NCBI GenBank assembly: GCA_913055895.1
Contig: CAJXLE010000004.1
Span: forward strand, 1 to 49,725
DNA from: an uncultured Bacteroidota bacterium
GTDB lineage: Bacteria > Bacteroidota > Bacteroidia > Bacteroidales > UBA12077
Reading direction: 5' to 3'
DNA: 49,725 nt
Below, piece by piece: positions 1 to 8,278 of this stretch (positions within the stretch are counted from its first letter, which is position 1; every line of letters starts with the position of its first letter). The notes below the pieces were generated by a model that was not told the DNA's origin, searched no databases, and saw only the letters and a list, made by a program, of their open reading frames with translations. Both the position numbers and the translations under genes were made by a program.

Positions 1-444
1 AATATTTACGGCCTTTTTGTCGGACTGGCGGCTTTATGTTATGGCATCAATGCCAACGAGATCAAATTCAAATTGAAAGGCCTCAGGGGTATTGAAATAA
101 CGGCACTTTCATTCACTATTGCCGGACCTGTTGGATTGGCTTATTTATTGGGGTCTGATTTTTCGCAAGTAGCAGAAACCGAACATTATATACAAAACCT
201 GGGCTATGTTTTTATGCTGGCTATGTTTAGCTCAGTAGCTGCTTTGTCCATTTTTTACACCTTTCTCCAGTATGTGGATCCATTGTTTGGGACTTCGGTA
301 ACCTATTTGATACCGGTGTTTGCAATTTTTTGGGGTGTATTGGATGGTGAACAGATTATCCCTTTACAATTTCTGTTTATCGGAGGTATTTTACTCGGTG
401 TGTACCTTGTAACCCGGAATAATTATTCAAAATCAATATTCTAA
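1..444 (+). CDS. EamA/DMT-family transporter, C-terminal part (5' truncated by window edge)
   Basis: The reading frame is open from base 1, so the gene begins outside the window; about 147 residues are visible. The sequence is strongly hydrophobic, with four or so membrane segments separated by short polar turns. The last third (a 'dplfgtsvtYLIPVFAIFWGVLDGE' type stretch, followed by a final helix) matches the second EamA repeat of drug/metabolite transporters. Such proteins are inner-membrane exporters of small metabolites, and the substrate cannot be told from sequence. The polar tail after the last helix is short. No neighbour on the left is visible. Family assignment is fairly secure; function is open. 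Confidence 0.8.
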   Translation, partial: NIYGLFVGLAALCYGINANEIKFKLKGLRGIEITALSFTIAGPVGLAYLLGSDFSQVAETEHYIQNLGYVFMLAMFSSVAALSIFYTFLQYVDPLFGTSVTYLIPVFAIFWGVLDGEQIIPLQFLFIGGILLGVYLVTRNNYSKSIF

Positions 445-631
445 AGAATATTGTTATTACCCGGTTCCAGGATAATATATTTGGTACAGGAATAATTAAA
501 AAAAACTTTTTTTCTTTTTGCAAATTAAAAAAAATAGACGGGATCGAAGGTGCCCCTCAGATAAAATTAGCCACTCATGCCTGGGATTGAGGATTGCCGG
601 AGTCCACTAAGCTCCAGGGTATAGAAGTATC

Positions 632-1399
632 TTACATGGATTGGAGGATGCAGCTGAGTTTATGGGCATCTTCCAGTGCATAGCCATAAAAATCGTTGTT
701 GAAATAGCAGTAAACCTCCCCGACACCGCCATCCTTTATCATCCGTTTGATTGAGTCGGCCCATACCAGGAGTTGCTGCTCTGAGTATTTCGATGCATAG
801 GGTTCATCCGGCCCGTGAAAACGGAAGTAGGCAAAGTCTGACGAATTCATCACATGGGGAGGCATGTTTAAACCCGACACGTTGCAAAATGCCGCATTGT
901 ATCTCTCCAACAGCTTCCCGGTTTGTTCATCCCACCAGGAAGGATGCCTGAATTCCATGACATTTCTCTTTTCCGGGTCCAGGCCTTCCAGAAAAGTCCC
1001 GAGTGTTTCAAAGTTTTCCCTTGTGTTGTGAAAGGAGGGAGGGGTCTGAAAGAGGATGCATCCAGCCTGGTGGCCCATCTGTTCCACCAGGGAGTAAAAC
1101 TTCCTGACATCCCGGCCGGCATCCCGGAACTTCTTGCGGTGCGTGATCTGCCGGTGGGCTTTGAACGTCATTTTAAAGTTCTCGGGCAGCTTCTTCTTCC
1201 AACCTTTCAGCATATTGGCAAAAGGATGGCGGTAAAAAGACATGTTCAGCTCCACGGTGTCAAAATGTTGTGCATAATGGCTGAGCCATTCACTTCTTTT
1301 TAGGTCGGAGGGGTAGAATACATCCACCCAATGCCCGTAACTCCATCCACTGGTACCTATACGAATCATACCTTTTGGACCTTTTGATTTTGATGACAT
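632..1399 (-). CDS. DUF72 domain-containing protein
   Basis: This 255-residue protein carries the DUF72 hallmark at its N-terminus (IRIGTSGWSYGHW, residues 12-24). A 'FDTVELNMSFYRHP' stretch, a 'FRHPSWW' motif and a 'YFRFHGPDEPYASKYS' motif follow. The fold is a TIM barrel related to YecE; its reaction is unknown. Length matches the family. The start at 1399 gives ten extra residues; Met11 (codon 1367-1369) begins exactly where family homology begins and is a good alternative. The gene is divergent from the NAD synthetase gene. Family call is firm, biochemical role unknown. Confidence 0.88.
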   Translation of the reverse strand: MSSKSKGPKGMIRIGTSGWSYGHWVDVFYPSDLKRSEWLSHYAQHFDTVELNMSFYRHPFANMLKGWKKKLPENFKMTFKAHRQITHRKKFRDAGRDVRKFYSLVEQMGHQAGCILFQTPPSFHNTRENFETLGTFLEGLDPEKRNVMEFRHPSWWDEQTGKLLERYNAAFCNVSGLNMPPHVMNSSDFAYFRFHGPDEPYASKYSEQQLLVWADSIKRMIKDGGVGEVYCYFNNDFYGYALEDAHKLSCILQSM

Positions 1400-1484
1400 G
1401 GAATTGTTTGTTAAATTTAAGGAAAATATTGGAGGTGACCGGTGTGGCTTTTTCCTTCCAAATCCTTTTCAGACACCACAGCCT

Positions 1485-2414
1485 ATGGATAAGGACGCTT
1501 TGGCAGACAGACTTCGCATCAGCGCACAGGAGGTAGGTGAAAAACTTTCCCTTGACCTGAAGCATTATTTGCAGGCAACAAACCGCGAAAGGATGGTCTT
1601 TGGGTTGAGTGGTGGTCTGGATTCTGCAGTTGTTGCTGCACTGTGTGTAAATATCCAGGACCCCGATAAAATCACGGCGCTTGTCATGCCCGATAAGGAG
1701 GGCAACAGGCAAAATACCATGGATGCCATAGAGCTGGCCCAAAACCTGGGTATCCGTTACAGGGTGATATACCTGGATCCCTACCTGGAAAGTGCCAGGG
1801 TGCGTTTCCCTATACCTTTTATCGGATACCGGATGAAGGCACGACTGGTACGTTTTTTTTATAAAAAGATGAAACGCCAAACAGGAGAGACGCCTTTTCA
1901 GACGATCCTGAAAGGAGGTGCTGGATTTGCCTATAACCGCTATCTGAACAAAGGTACAGCCAATTACCGTTTTAAACACCGTCTGCGACTTACTTTCCTG
2001 TACCAGGCAGCTGAAGAGACCAATGCCATGGTCGTGGGGGCAGCAAACCGTACCGAATACCTCACCGGCTTTTTCGTAAAATATGGCATCGACCACAATG
2101 CCGACATCATGCCTTTGCTGAACCTCTACAAAACACAAATCTATGAACTGGCTTCCTGGCTGCAGTTGCCGGATAAATTCATCCAAAAACCCCCCAGTCC
2201 CGATATGATACCCGGCATCACAGACGAATATGCTTTTGAGGTGCCCTACCTGGAGCTCGACGCCCTGCTCTATGCCCTTGAGAATGATATTGAACCCGAC
2301 AGTGATATGTCCCATCATATGGAGTATGTGCGTTCGCTCTGCAATAATTCTAAACACATGCGCCATATGTATGTCCCTGATGCAGGACTGAACAATACCC
2401 TGCGGATGAGTTGA
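1485..2414 (+). CDS. nadE: NAD+ synthetase (NadE-like, ammonia-dependent type)
   Basis: This predicted NAD+ synthase amidates nicotinic acid adenine dinucleotide with ATP, the last step of NAD synthesis. The N-type ATP pyrophosphatase signature SGGLDSA lies at residues 42-48. The family motifs 'GAANRTEYLTGFF.KYGD/H' and 'KPPSPDMIPGITDE' follow. No nitrilase/glutaminase domain is present, so ammonia is the expected nitrogen donor. The frame also permits an ATG at 1398, but that codon overlaps the start of the divergent DUF72 gene and the 29 added residues do not resemble the family, so 1485 is preferred (309 aa). That is somewhat longer than the usual ~250-275 aa; a basic insert lies around residues 115-150. 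The NUDIX gene follows 84 bases downstream. Confidence 0.85.
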   Translation: MDKDALADRLRISAQEVGEKLSLDLKHYLQATNRERMVFGLSGGLDSAVVAALCVNIQDPDKITALVMPDKEGNRQNTMDAIELAQNLGIRYRVIYLDPYLESARVRFPIPFIGYRMKARLVRFFYKKMKRQTGETPFQTILKGGAGFAYNRYLNKGTANYRFKHRLRLTFLYQAAEETNAMVVGAANRTEYLTGFFVKYGIDHNADIMPLLNLYKTQIYELASWLQLPDKFIQKPPSPDMIPGITDEYAFEVPYLELDALLYALENDIEPDSDMSHHMEYVRSLCNNSKHMRHMYVPDAGLNNTLRMS

Positions 2415-2498
2415 TCGTTGCCAGGGCTTCTGGCAATGTCATGCGATGCTCCTGCGCTTGCGGTTTGTCTGACCGTAAAGCAGCAAAAGACTTGATCC

Positions 2499-2948
2499 AT
2501 GCAACACAAACCCCAATATTATTACAGCCAGTCGGCTGTCATTCCTTATTTCAGGAAGAACGGCCGACCTGTGGTGATGCTTATATCCACCAGGAAGAAG
2601 CAAAAATGGACCCTTCCCAAGGGGATCATTGAACCCGGCCATTCACCGGCTGGTTCTGCCGCCAAAGAAGCTTTTGAGGAAGCTGGCATCAGGGGTCAAA
2701 TCCGTGACCAACGGTTTGATTATTTTGAATATTACAAATGGGGCGGTATATGCACTGTCGATGTTTTCCTGATGGAAGTGAGCGAGGTGCTCGACCAATG
2801 GCCGGAGAAAGACGAAAGGCAGCGAACACTGGTAGATCCCTGCCAGGCCCCGGACCTGATTGGCAGGGAAGCCATCAAACCCGTCCTCGAGCATTTTTGC
2901 CGGGAGCAGGACCGATGGTCCGGTCGTCCCGATACAGCCAGGAGGTAA
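2499..2948 (+). CDS. NUDIX hydrolase
   Basis: This is a 149-residue single-domain NUDIX protein expected to cleave a nucleoside diphosphate linked to another group. The Nudix box spans residues 42-64. The catalytic KEAFEEAG core (E57, E60, E61) is intact, but the first conserved Glu of the box is His48 and the usual Arg is Lys56. Both changes occur in the 'PKG...KEA(F/W)EEAG' subfamily. The Arg-rich C-terminal tail after residue 135 looks disordered. The gene sits 84 bases after nadE on the same strand, which suggests, but does not prove, a nucleotide-cofactor theme. The substrate cannot be named. Confidence 0.85.
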   Translation: MQHKPQYYYSQSAVIPYFRKNGRPVVMLISTRKKQKWTLPKGIIEPGHSPAGSAAKEAFEEAGIRGQIRDQRFDYFEYYKWGGICTVDVFLMEVSEVLDQWPEKDERQRTLVDPCQAPDLIGREAIKPVLEHFCREQDRWSGRPDTARR

Positions 2949-3010
2949 AAAAATGATGGCCTCCCCGCAACTTTGTCCGTCGTATTTACATCTAATCAAT
3001 AAAAGAACGT

Positions 3011-3601
3011 ATGTTAGGATTGCGCTGGAGGTCAAATCTTGTATGGGTTGTTGTAGCGCTGATGATGGCATGGGTGTATGTGTCCTGTGAGGAGAAGGAC
3101 ACCCAGATGGTTCATGAACTCAATGCACCCGACAACCTCTCGCAGGAGGTTTATGAGGTCTATTCCAGATTGCTTGTCGAGCGGCTGGACAGGGAGAATT
3201 TCCTGGTCATACAGCAGGAAACCGACACCACACTTCACCGTCCTGCCTGCCGGAACCTTTTGGCATCCGATACAACTTCCCTTCTTGAATCAACCATGAA
3301 CGACTATGTGTCCGGCAACAAACAATCCGCTAACTTCGATTACGCCTTTTCCACCGATCAAACCATACAGCTGATCACAAGAGAGGAATTTGATTCATAC
3401 GAGAACTGGGAGGGTTTTACAAAAAATTATCCCGATGCCGGCGGAATACTCTTTCTCCGACTTCCCGGCTTCAATGATGAACATACCCAGGCATTGCTGG
3501 AGTACACCTGGCGCACGGGCGATTATACGAAAGACACCTACCTTGTTTATATGGTGAAGGCCGAAAATAACTGGGACATTCGGGTCCACGAACCCCTCTG
3601 A
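3011..3601 (+). CDS. Hypothetical lipoprotein
   Basis: This 196-residue protein has a basic N-terminus, a hydrophobic stretch (residues 10-24) and a lipobox-like VYVSC ending in Cys26, so it is probably lipidated and periplasmic or outer-membrane-facing. The mature part is acidic and mixed alpha/beta, with no motif I recognise. It has two further cysteine-free halves and a C-terminal stretch 'TYLVYMVKAENNWDIRVHEP' that looks like the end of a small beta domain. It begins 62 bases after the NUDIX gene and may be co-transcribed. The non-coding, repeat-like stretch starts right after it. Existence as a gene is likely; function unknown. Confidence 0.7.
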   Translation: MLGLRWRSNLVWVVVALMMAWVYVSCEEKDTQMVHELNAPDNLSQEVYEVYSRLLVERLDRENFLVIQQETDTTLHRPACRNLLASDTTSLLESTMNDYVSGNKQSANFDYAFSTDQTIQLITREEFDSYENWEGFTKNYPDAGGILFLRLPGFNDEHTQALLEYTWRTGDYTKDTYLVYMVKAENNWDIRVHEPL

Positions 3602-4030
3602 GTTTTTGGGCCAACACCGGAAAGTTGGCTTTGCATCCTGATAAGTGCTGTTTCTTTCCACTTCGTCAGGCTTTTCACTGCCTCCAGGGCTTTCGCAGGC
3701 TTTTCAGCGCGGCTTGTCAGAACCTTGATTCAGTCTTCCCAGGGCGTTCACGCAATATTCTCGGAGCCTGCACCGCCTTGTTTTCAGGGCCTGCACCCAG
3801 TCTCCATTGAGCCATGGTCCCGTCTTCCCAGAGCCTTCCTGCGACATTCAGATTGTTTTTGCGGTGGCTTAATATTGCTTCAATTAGGTCTTCCCGGGGT
3901 CTCAACTTTCTTTATCGCCAGCCGGGTTTCACCCCGTGCATCCATATGAGCGTCCTTGAAAAAATGGAACACCACCCAGGATTCCCGGTACTGTTTTGTT
4001 TCTGATATTCAATGTGTTGAACTCCGCATA
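3602..4030. other. Gene-free stretch with degenerate direct repeats
   Basis: I find no convincing gene here. The stretch holds an imperfect repeat starting with GTCTTCCC at 3733, 3822 and 3888. The first two copies align over about 28 bases with six mismatches. Related pieces (CTCCAGGGCTTT near 3680, TTTTCAGGGCCTGCACC near 3781) recur between them. A 62-codon reading frame on the minus strand (3717-3905) is arginine-rich and reads through the repeats, so it is not taken as a gene. This may be a decayed coding or mobile sequence; nothing intact is recognisable. Confidence 0.5.
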
Positions 4031-4049
4031 ATTTAGAAAGATTCTAAAT
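4031..4049. promoter_or_regulatory. Palindromic operator candidate upstream of the Fe-S protein/hcp unit
   Basis: This is a perfect 8-base inverted repeat, ATTTAGAA-AGA-TTCTAAAT. Its core also fits a 7-1-7 pattern, TTAGAAA-G-ATTCTAA, with one mismatch, similar in geometry to Fur/PerR-family boxes. It lies about 75-80 bases upstream of the start site implied by the promoter at 4082-4114, a position typical for an activator. The regulator's identity is inference; Crp/Fnr, Fur and Rrf2 families are all possible for an hcp-type target. Confidence 0.5.
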
Positions 4050-4081
4050 AGAATGCCTGCAGGGAAAATCTTTGTGAATTA

Positions 4082-4114
4082 TTTGGATGCTTAATTTAAA
4101 TAAACTTATTTTGG
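4082..4114 (+). promoter_or_regulatory. Bacteroidota-type promoter for the Fe-S protein/hcp unit
   Basis: TTTG at 4082-4085 is followed after 21 bases by TATTTTGG at 4107-4114. This is seven of eight matches to the TAnnTTTG -7 element used by the Bacteroidota primary sigma factor, at the proper spacing. A short inverted repeat, GTATT-AC-AATAC (4114-4125), overlaps the expected start site and could be a second regulatory site. The implied leader before the ATG at 4182 is about 60 bases. Confidence 0.55.
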
Positions 4115-4181
4115 TATTACAATACTTAAATAACACATAAGAGTGCACACCTTTCATATCAATTTATAACTGTACTTTAAG

Positions 4182-5114
4182 ATGAAAAGACAAATTATAC
4201 ACATAGATGAGGAGAAATGCGATGGTTGCGGCCTTTGCGTTCCCAACTGCCACGAAGGCGCCCTCCAGATCATCGATGGTAAAGCCCGCCTGGTAAGCGA
4301 CCTGATGTGCGACGGACTGGGAGCATGTATCGGACACTGCCCCCAGGGAGCCATTACACTGGAAGAAAGGGAAGCCGAAGCTTACGATGAACGGGCTGTC
4401 ATCGAGCAGATGGTTGCCAAAGGATTCAACACCCTAGTGGCACACCTCAACCACCTGAAAGAGCACAAAGAATTTGGCTACATGAAACAGGGAGTGCGTT
4501 ACCTCCAGGAACATCGAGATGAACTGGATTTTGACCCCGATGCGGTGATTGCCCGGGTACACAGCGGCGGGAAAACATCCGTCGCCGGGTCTGGCGGATC
4601 CAACCACCAGCATGCTTCTGAAGGTTCAGACAGATGCGGCAGTGGAGGCTGCCCCGGCAGCCAGGAGCAAACACTGGAAGCACCGGCGGGGGAAACCCTG
4701 ACCCAAACCGAGCCTCTGGCTCAGTCCCAGGCCTCCCGACTCAAACACTGGCCCGTGCAGATGCACCTGGTCAATCCCACCAGCGAGCATTTTTACGAGG
4801 CCGACCTCCTGCTGGCTGCCGACTGCGTTGCCTATGCCATGGGCGATTTTCACAACCGCTACCTGAAGGGAAGGCCCCTGGCCATTGCCTGTCCCAAATT
4901 AGACAGCAACAAAGAAGTGTATGTACAAAAGCTTATAGCCATGATCAATGAAGCCCGCATCAATACCATCACCCTGATGAAGATGGAAGTGCCCTGCTGT
5001 GGGGGATTGCAGCAAATGGCACAGATGGCCGTGGAAAACGCCCGGCGCAAAGTGCCCATAAAAGCAATAACCGTTGGTGTCCAGGGTGATGTACTCGGTG
5101 AGGAATGGATATAA
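4182..5114 (+). CDS. 4Fe-4S ferredoxin-like protein associated with Hcp
   Basis: This 310-residue cytosolic Fe-S protein is likely an electron carrier for the hybrid cluster protein encoded next. Residues 13-23 form a full CxxCxxCxxxC cluster motif. The second motif is C43-x5-C49-x3-C53, where the usual second Cys is Leu46; this 'CDGLGACIGHCP' form seems characteristic of the hcp-linked family. A Gly/Ser/Gln-rich linker (about 128-185) contains CGSGGCPGS (C152, C157). The C-terminal domain carries ADCVAYA (C215), ACPKLD (C237) and EVPCCGGL (C272-C273), further possible ligands. The hcp start lies 36 bases downstream, so the two are almost surely one transcription unit. Confidence 0.82.
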   Translation: MKRQIIHIDEEKCDGCGLCVPNCHEGALQIIDGKARLVSDLMCDGLGACIGHCPQGAITLEEREAEAYDERAVIEQMVAKGFNTLVAHLNHLKEHKEFGYMKQGVRYLQEHRDELDFDPDAVIARVHSGGKTSVAGSGGSNHQHASEGSDRCGSGGCPGSQEQTLEAPAGETLTQTEPLAQSQASRLKHWPVQMHLVNPTSEHFYEADLLLAADCVAYAMGDFHNRYLKGRPLAIACPKLDSNKEVYVQKLIAMINEARINTITLMKMEVPCCGGLQQMAQMAVENARRKVPIKAITVGVQGDVLGEEWI

Positions 5115-5150
5115 TACAATTTAATGCAAACCAAAAAAAAACAATACATT

Positions 5151-6821
5151 ATGAAAGACAAGAAAATGTTTTGCTTTCAGTGCCAGGAAGCGGCAAAAAA
5201 CGAAGGATGCACCATCAAAGGTGTTTGTGGCAAATCTGATGAAGAAGCCAACCTGATGGACCTGCTGGTATATGTGATCAAGGGAATATCAATCTATGCA
5301 CAGAAAGCCAGGGAAAACAATGTGGACTATCACAAGAGCCGCGTCGACAAATTTGTCTTCGACGGCCTTTTCGCTACCATCACCAATGCCAATTTCGACA
5401 AGGAGGCCATCAACGAATACATTCGAAAAGGATTGGACATCAGGAACAACCTGCGCCAAACACTAAAGAACAAAGGCGTGCAGCTTGACAACGACCAGCT
5501 GCACGATGCAGCCACCTGGCAGGGCTTCACCCCCGATGAATTCCTCCGTAAAGGCCAGGACATCGGCGTGCTCGACACCCCGAACGAAGACATCCGCTCG
5601 CTGCGCGAATTGATCACATACGGGGTGAAGGGTGTTGCTGCCTATGCCGAACATGCCTGGAACCTGGACGAAAAATCCGACGACATATACAATTTCATGC
5701 AGGACGCCCTGGTGGCTGCCACCGACGACAGCCTGGGCGTGGAAGACCTGATAAGCTGGGTCATGGCCACGGGCAAACACGGCGTCGATGTGATGGCCCT
5801 GCTGGACAAAGCCAACACCACAGCCTACGGACATCCGGAAATCAGCGAGGTCAACCTGGGCGTGCGCAACCGTCCCGGTATCCTGATCAGCGGCCACGAT
5901 ATGAAGGACATGGAAGAGCTGCTCGAACAAACAAAGGATACAGGTGTTGACGTCTACACCCACAGCGAAATGCTGCCTGCCAACTACTATCCGGCCTTCA
6001 AAAAATACGACCATTTCGTTGGCAACTATGGCAACTCCTGGTGGAAGCAGAAGGAAGAGTTTGAAACCTTCAACGGACCCATCCTTTTCACCACCAACTG
6101 CATCGTGCCGCCTTCGAAGAAAGCCACCTACCGCGAGCGCATCTATACCACAGGTGCTTCCGGACTGGAAGGATGCACCCACATACCCGGCCGCCAGAAC
6201 GGCCAGCCCAAGGACTTCTCACCCATCATCGAGCATGCCAAAAAATGCGATCCCCCGCAGGAGATCGAAACCGGTAAGATCGTAGGAGGCTTTGCCCACA
6301 ACCAGGTCGAACAGCTGGCCGATAAGGTGGTGGATGCCGTGAAATCAGGCGCCATACGCAAGTTCTTCGTCATGGCAGGATGCGACGGCCGTTTTAAGAG
6401 CCGCGAGTATTACACCCGCTTTGCCGAAGAGCTGCCCGACGATACAGTGATCCTTACAGCCGGATGTGCCAAGTACCGTTACAACAAACTCAACCTGGGC
6501 GATATCGGCGGCATACCCAGGGTGCTGGATGCAGGACAGTGCAACGACTCCTATTCGCTGGCCGTAATCGCCCTGAAACTGAAAGAGATATTCGAGCTCA
6601 ACGACATCAACGAGCTGCCCATCGAATACAACATCGCCTGGTACGAGCAGAAAGCAGTTATTGTCCTGCTCGCATTGCTCTATCTCGGCGTGAAAAACAT
6701 TAAGCTGGGTCCCACCCTGCCGGCCTTCCTCTCACCCAACGTGGCCAACGTGCTGGTGGAACAGTTCGGCATCAACGGCATCAACACCGTCGAAGAAGAC
6801 ATGAAAGCCATGCTGCAGTAA
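5151..6821 (+). CDS. hcp: Hybrid cluster protein (hydroxylamine reductase)
   Basis: Hcp carries a cubane 4Fe-4S and a hybrid 4Fe-2S-2O cluster and reduces hydroxylamine and, physiologically, nitric oxide. The N-terminal motif C8-x2-C11-x8-C20-x5-C26 is the class I spacing of strict anaerobes. Hybrid-cluster ligands are recognisable in order: the His of 'LISGHDMKD', the Glu of 'THSEMLP', the Cys of 'TTNCIVPP', the Cys of 'MAGCDGR', the Cys of 'LTAGCAKYR', the Cys of 'DAGQCND', and the Glu and Lys of 'WYEQKAV'. The start at 5151 (556 aa) is chosen because the family begins with MFCFQCQE; an in-frame ATG at 5124 would add nine Lys/Gln-rich residues. It follows the Fe-S partner by 36 bases. Confidence 0.95.
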   Translation: MKDKKMFCFQCQEAAKNEGCTIKGVCGKSDEEANLMDLLVYVIKGISIYAQKARENNVDYHKSRVDKFVFDGLFATITNANFDKEAINEYIRKGLDIRNNLRQTLKNKGVQLDNDQLHDAATWQGFTPDEFLRKGQDIGVLDTPNEDIRSLRELITYGVKGVAAYAEHAWNLDEKSDDIYNFMQDALVAATDDSLGVEDLISWVMATGKHGVDVMALLDKANTTAYGHPEISEVNLGVRNRPGILISGHDMKDMEELLEQTKDTGVDVYTHSEMLPANYYPAFKKYDHFVGNYGNSWWKQKEEFETFNGPILFTTNCIVPPSKKATYRERIYTTGASGLEGCTHIPGRQNGQPKDFSPIIEHAKKCDPPQEIETGKIVGGFAHNQVEQLADKVVDAVKSGAIRKFFVMAGCDGRFKSREYYTRFAEELPDDTVILTAGCAKYRYNKLNLGDIGGIPRVLDAGQCNDSYSLAVIALKLKEIFELNDINELPIEYNIAWYEQKAVIVLLALLYLGVKNIKLGPTLPAFLSPNVANVLVEQFGINGINTVEEDMKAMLQ

Positions 6822-6830
6822 AAAAACATA

Positions 6831-6881
6831 CCCCGCTAAGCGGACCCCTTAGCGGACCCCTTAGCGGTCCCCTTAGCGGGG
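6831..6881. repeat. 12-bp tandem repeats forming a long hairpin after hcp
   Basis: Three tandem copies of CGGACCCCTTAG occupy 6841-6876; the third has one change. They are enclosed by CCCCGCTAAG (6831-6840) and its exact complement (6872-6881). Extended arms of 16 bases (6831-6846 and 6866-6881) pair with one mismatch around a 19-base loop. It sits between the hcp stop and the cupin start. It could end or stabilise the hcp transcript, but no T-run follows, so a repetitive extragenic element is equally possible. Confidence 0.75.
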
Positions 6882-6896
6882 TTAAATAGACTGATT

Positions 6897-7235
6897 ATGA
6901 AGACGATACACATTAGTGAGGCGGAATCGAGAAAGAATCCCCACGGGGTAGATGCCCGCAAGCTATACGACTCCGAACATGCCATGGTCACCCACATCAC
7001 GTTGCAACCGGGTGAACAGCTTAAGCGGCACATCACTCCTGTGGATGTATATTTTTATGTGCTGGAAGGCAGGGGTGTCATTGAGATTGGTGAGGAAAGC
7101 CGGGAGGTGACGGCCGACACCATCATTGACAGTCCCGCCCGTATTCCGCATTGCTGGTACAACAAGTCGGAACAGGTGCTTCGTGTGCTGGTCAACAAAG
7201 TTCCCAGGCCCCGGGAGCAGACCCGTTTGCTCTAG
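6897..7235 (+). CDS. Cupin-domain protein
   Basis: This 112-residue single cupin domain shows the conserved beta-strand pattern. Likely metal ligands are H45, E57 and H85 ('LKRHITPVD', 'VLEGRG', 'RIPHCW'). The first motif lacks the usual HxH pair, so metal binding may be weak or altered. Small cupins act as sugar isomerases, dioxygenases or sensors, and nothing here fixes the function. It lies 75 bases after hcp, separated by the repeat hairpin, so co-transcription is uncertain. It is convergent with the ZIP transporter, with nine bases between stops. Confidence 0.82.
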   Translation: MKTIHISEAESRKNPHGVDARKLYDSEHAMVTHITLQPGEQLKRHITPVDVYFYVLEGRGVIEIGEESREVTADTIIDSPARIPHCWYNKSEQVLRVLVNKVPRPREQTRLL

Positions 7236-7244
7236 TCTTTGGGA

Positions 7245-8054
7245 TCAGGCAAAAAGGAGCAGGCTGGCGGCCATAATGGCCATACCAGCTATCATCCCAT
7301 AAATGGACCAGTGGTGTTTGCCGTATTCACGGGCGGCCGGCAGCAGTTCGTCGAGGGAGATGAACACCATGATGCCGGCCACAGCGGCAAAGAGGATGCC
7401 GAAGATCAGGGGCGAGAGGAAGGGCATGAGTATCAGGTATCCGATGATGGCCCCTACCGGCTCTGAGAGTCCTGAAAGGAAAGAATGCCAGAAAGCCTTT
7501 TTCTTGTTGCCCGTGGCGTAATATATGGGCACCGATACCGCGATGCCTTCGGGTATGTTGTGTATGGCAATGGCCATGGCGATGGCCACACCCAGCGCCG
7601 GGTCATTGAGTGCCGACATGAAAGTGGCCAGTCCTTCCGGGAAGTTGTGTATGGCAATGGCCAGGGCTGTAAAAAGTCCCATCTTCATGAGCTTTATGTC
7701 CTTTACGCCACCCTTGTTGTTGCCCAGTTGCTCAACTTTTCTGACCTCGTGGGGGTTCTCCCCAGAAGGGATCATGTAATCGATGAGGCCGATGAAAAGG
7801 ATGCCGCCAAAAAAGGCCAGTACGGTGAGGTTATAGCCCTGTTGGGCTCCCAGCTCTTCCACCAGTGATTCTTTGGCCTTAAAAAATATCTCGATCATGG
7901 AGACATAGATCATCACACCTGCCGAGAAACCCAGGGCCAGTGACAGGAAGCGGGTGTTGGTGGTTTTTGTGAAAAAAGCCAGTACGCTACCTATCCCGGT
8001 TGACAGTCCTGCGAAAGCGGTAAGTCCAAATGCCAGCAGTAGATTTTCAGTCAT
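7245..8054 (-). CDS. zupT: ZIP-family divalent metal transporter
   Basis: This 269-residue inner-membrane protein has eight predicted membrane segments, matching ZupT in length. The two metal-binding helices carry the signature pairs [10 protein letters not shown] and [10 protein letters not shown]. ZupT-type carriers import zinc and, with lower specificity, iron, manganese or cobalt. The cytosolic loop before the first HNFPEG helix is charged (residues about 98-120) but lacks a His-rich cluster. The gene stands alone on the minus strand. The 224-base upstream gap shows no clear metal-repressor palindrome. Family call is firm; metal specificity is inferred. Confidence 0.93.
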   Translation of the reverse strand: MTENLLLAFGLTAFAGLSTGIGSVLAFFTKTTNTRFLSLALGFSAGVMIYVSMIEIFFKAKESLVEELGAQQGYNLTVLAFFGGILFIGLIDYMIPSGENPHEVRKVEQLGNNKGGVKDIKLMKMGLFTALAIAIHNFPEGLATFMSALNDPALGVAIAMAIAIHNIPEGIAVSVPIYYATGNKKKAFWHSFLSGLSEPVGAIIGYLILMPFLSPLIFGILFAAVAGIMVFISLDELLPAAREYGKHHWSIYGMIAGMAIMAASLLLFA

Positions 8055-8278
8055 TGTTGTAGGCTTTAAGGGTGTGACATCATTGGGTTTTCCGGCTGAG
8101 AAGCTCCGGATTGCGGGCTATTTGCCTGAAAAAGGCTCCTTTATCCTCAGGCTATATGGCTCCTTTCTTACAGTTCAGATAACATACACATGAAACATCC
8201 AATCCATCACCACTCATATTTACCGAACTTAATGTGGTACGATTGAGCCGGCCATTTGTTTGATACAGCTGCCTGGAT

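Noticed and set aside
1290-2366. 358-codon minus-strand frame across nadE
   Set aside because: It is antisense to a well-recognised gene and has no domain of its own.
3717-3905. 62-codon minus-strand frame slightly like a Fis-type helix-turn-helix end
   Set aside because: Too short and too weak, and the frame is made of the degenerate repeats.
8131-8166. Repeated GGCTCCTTT upstream of zupT and rnhA
   Set aside because: Two nine-base copies only, with no symmetry or spacing suggesting a regulator site.
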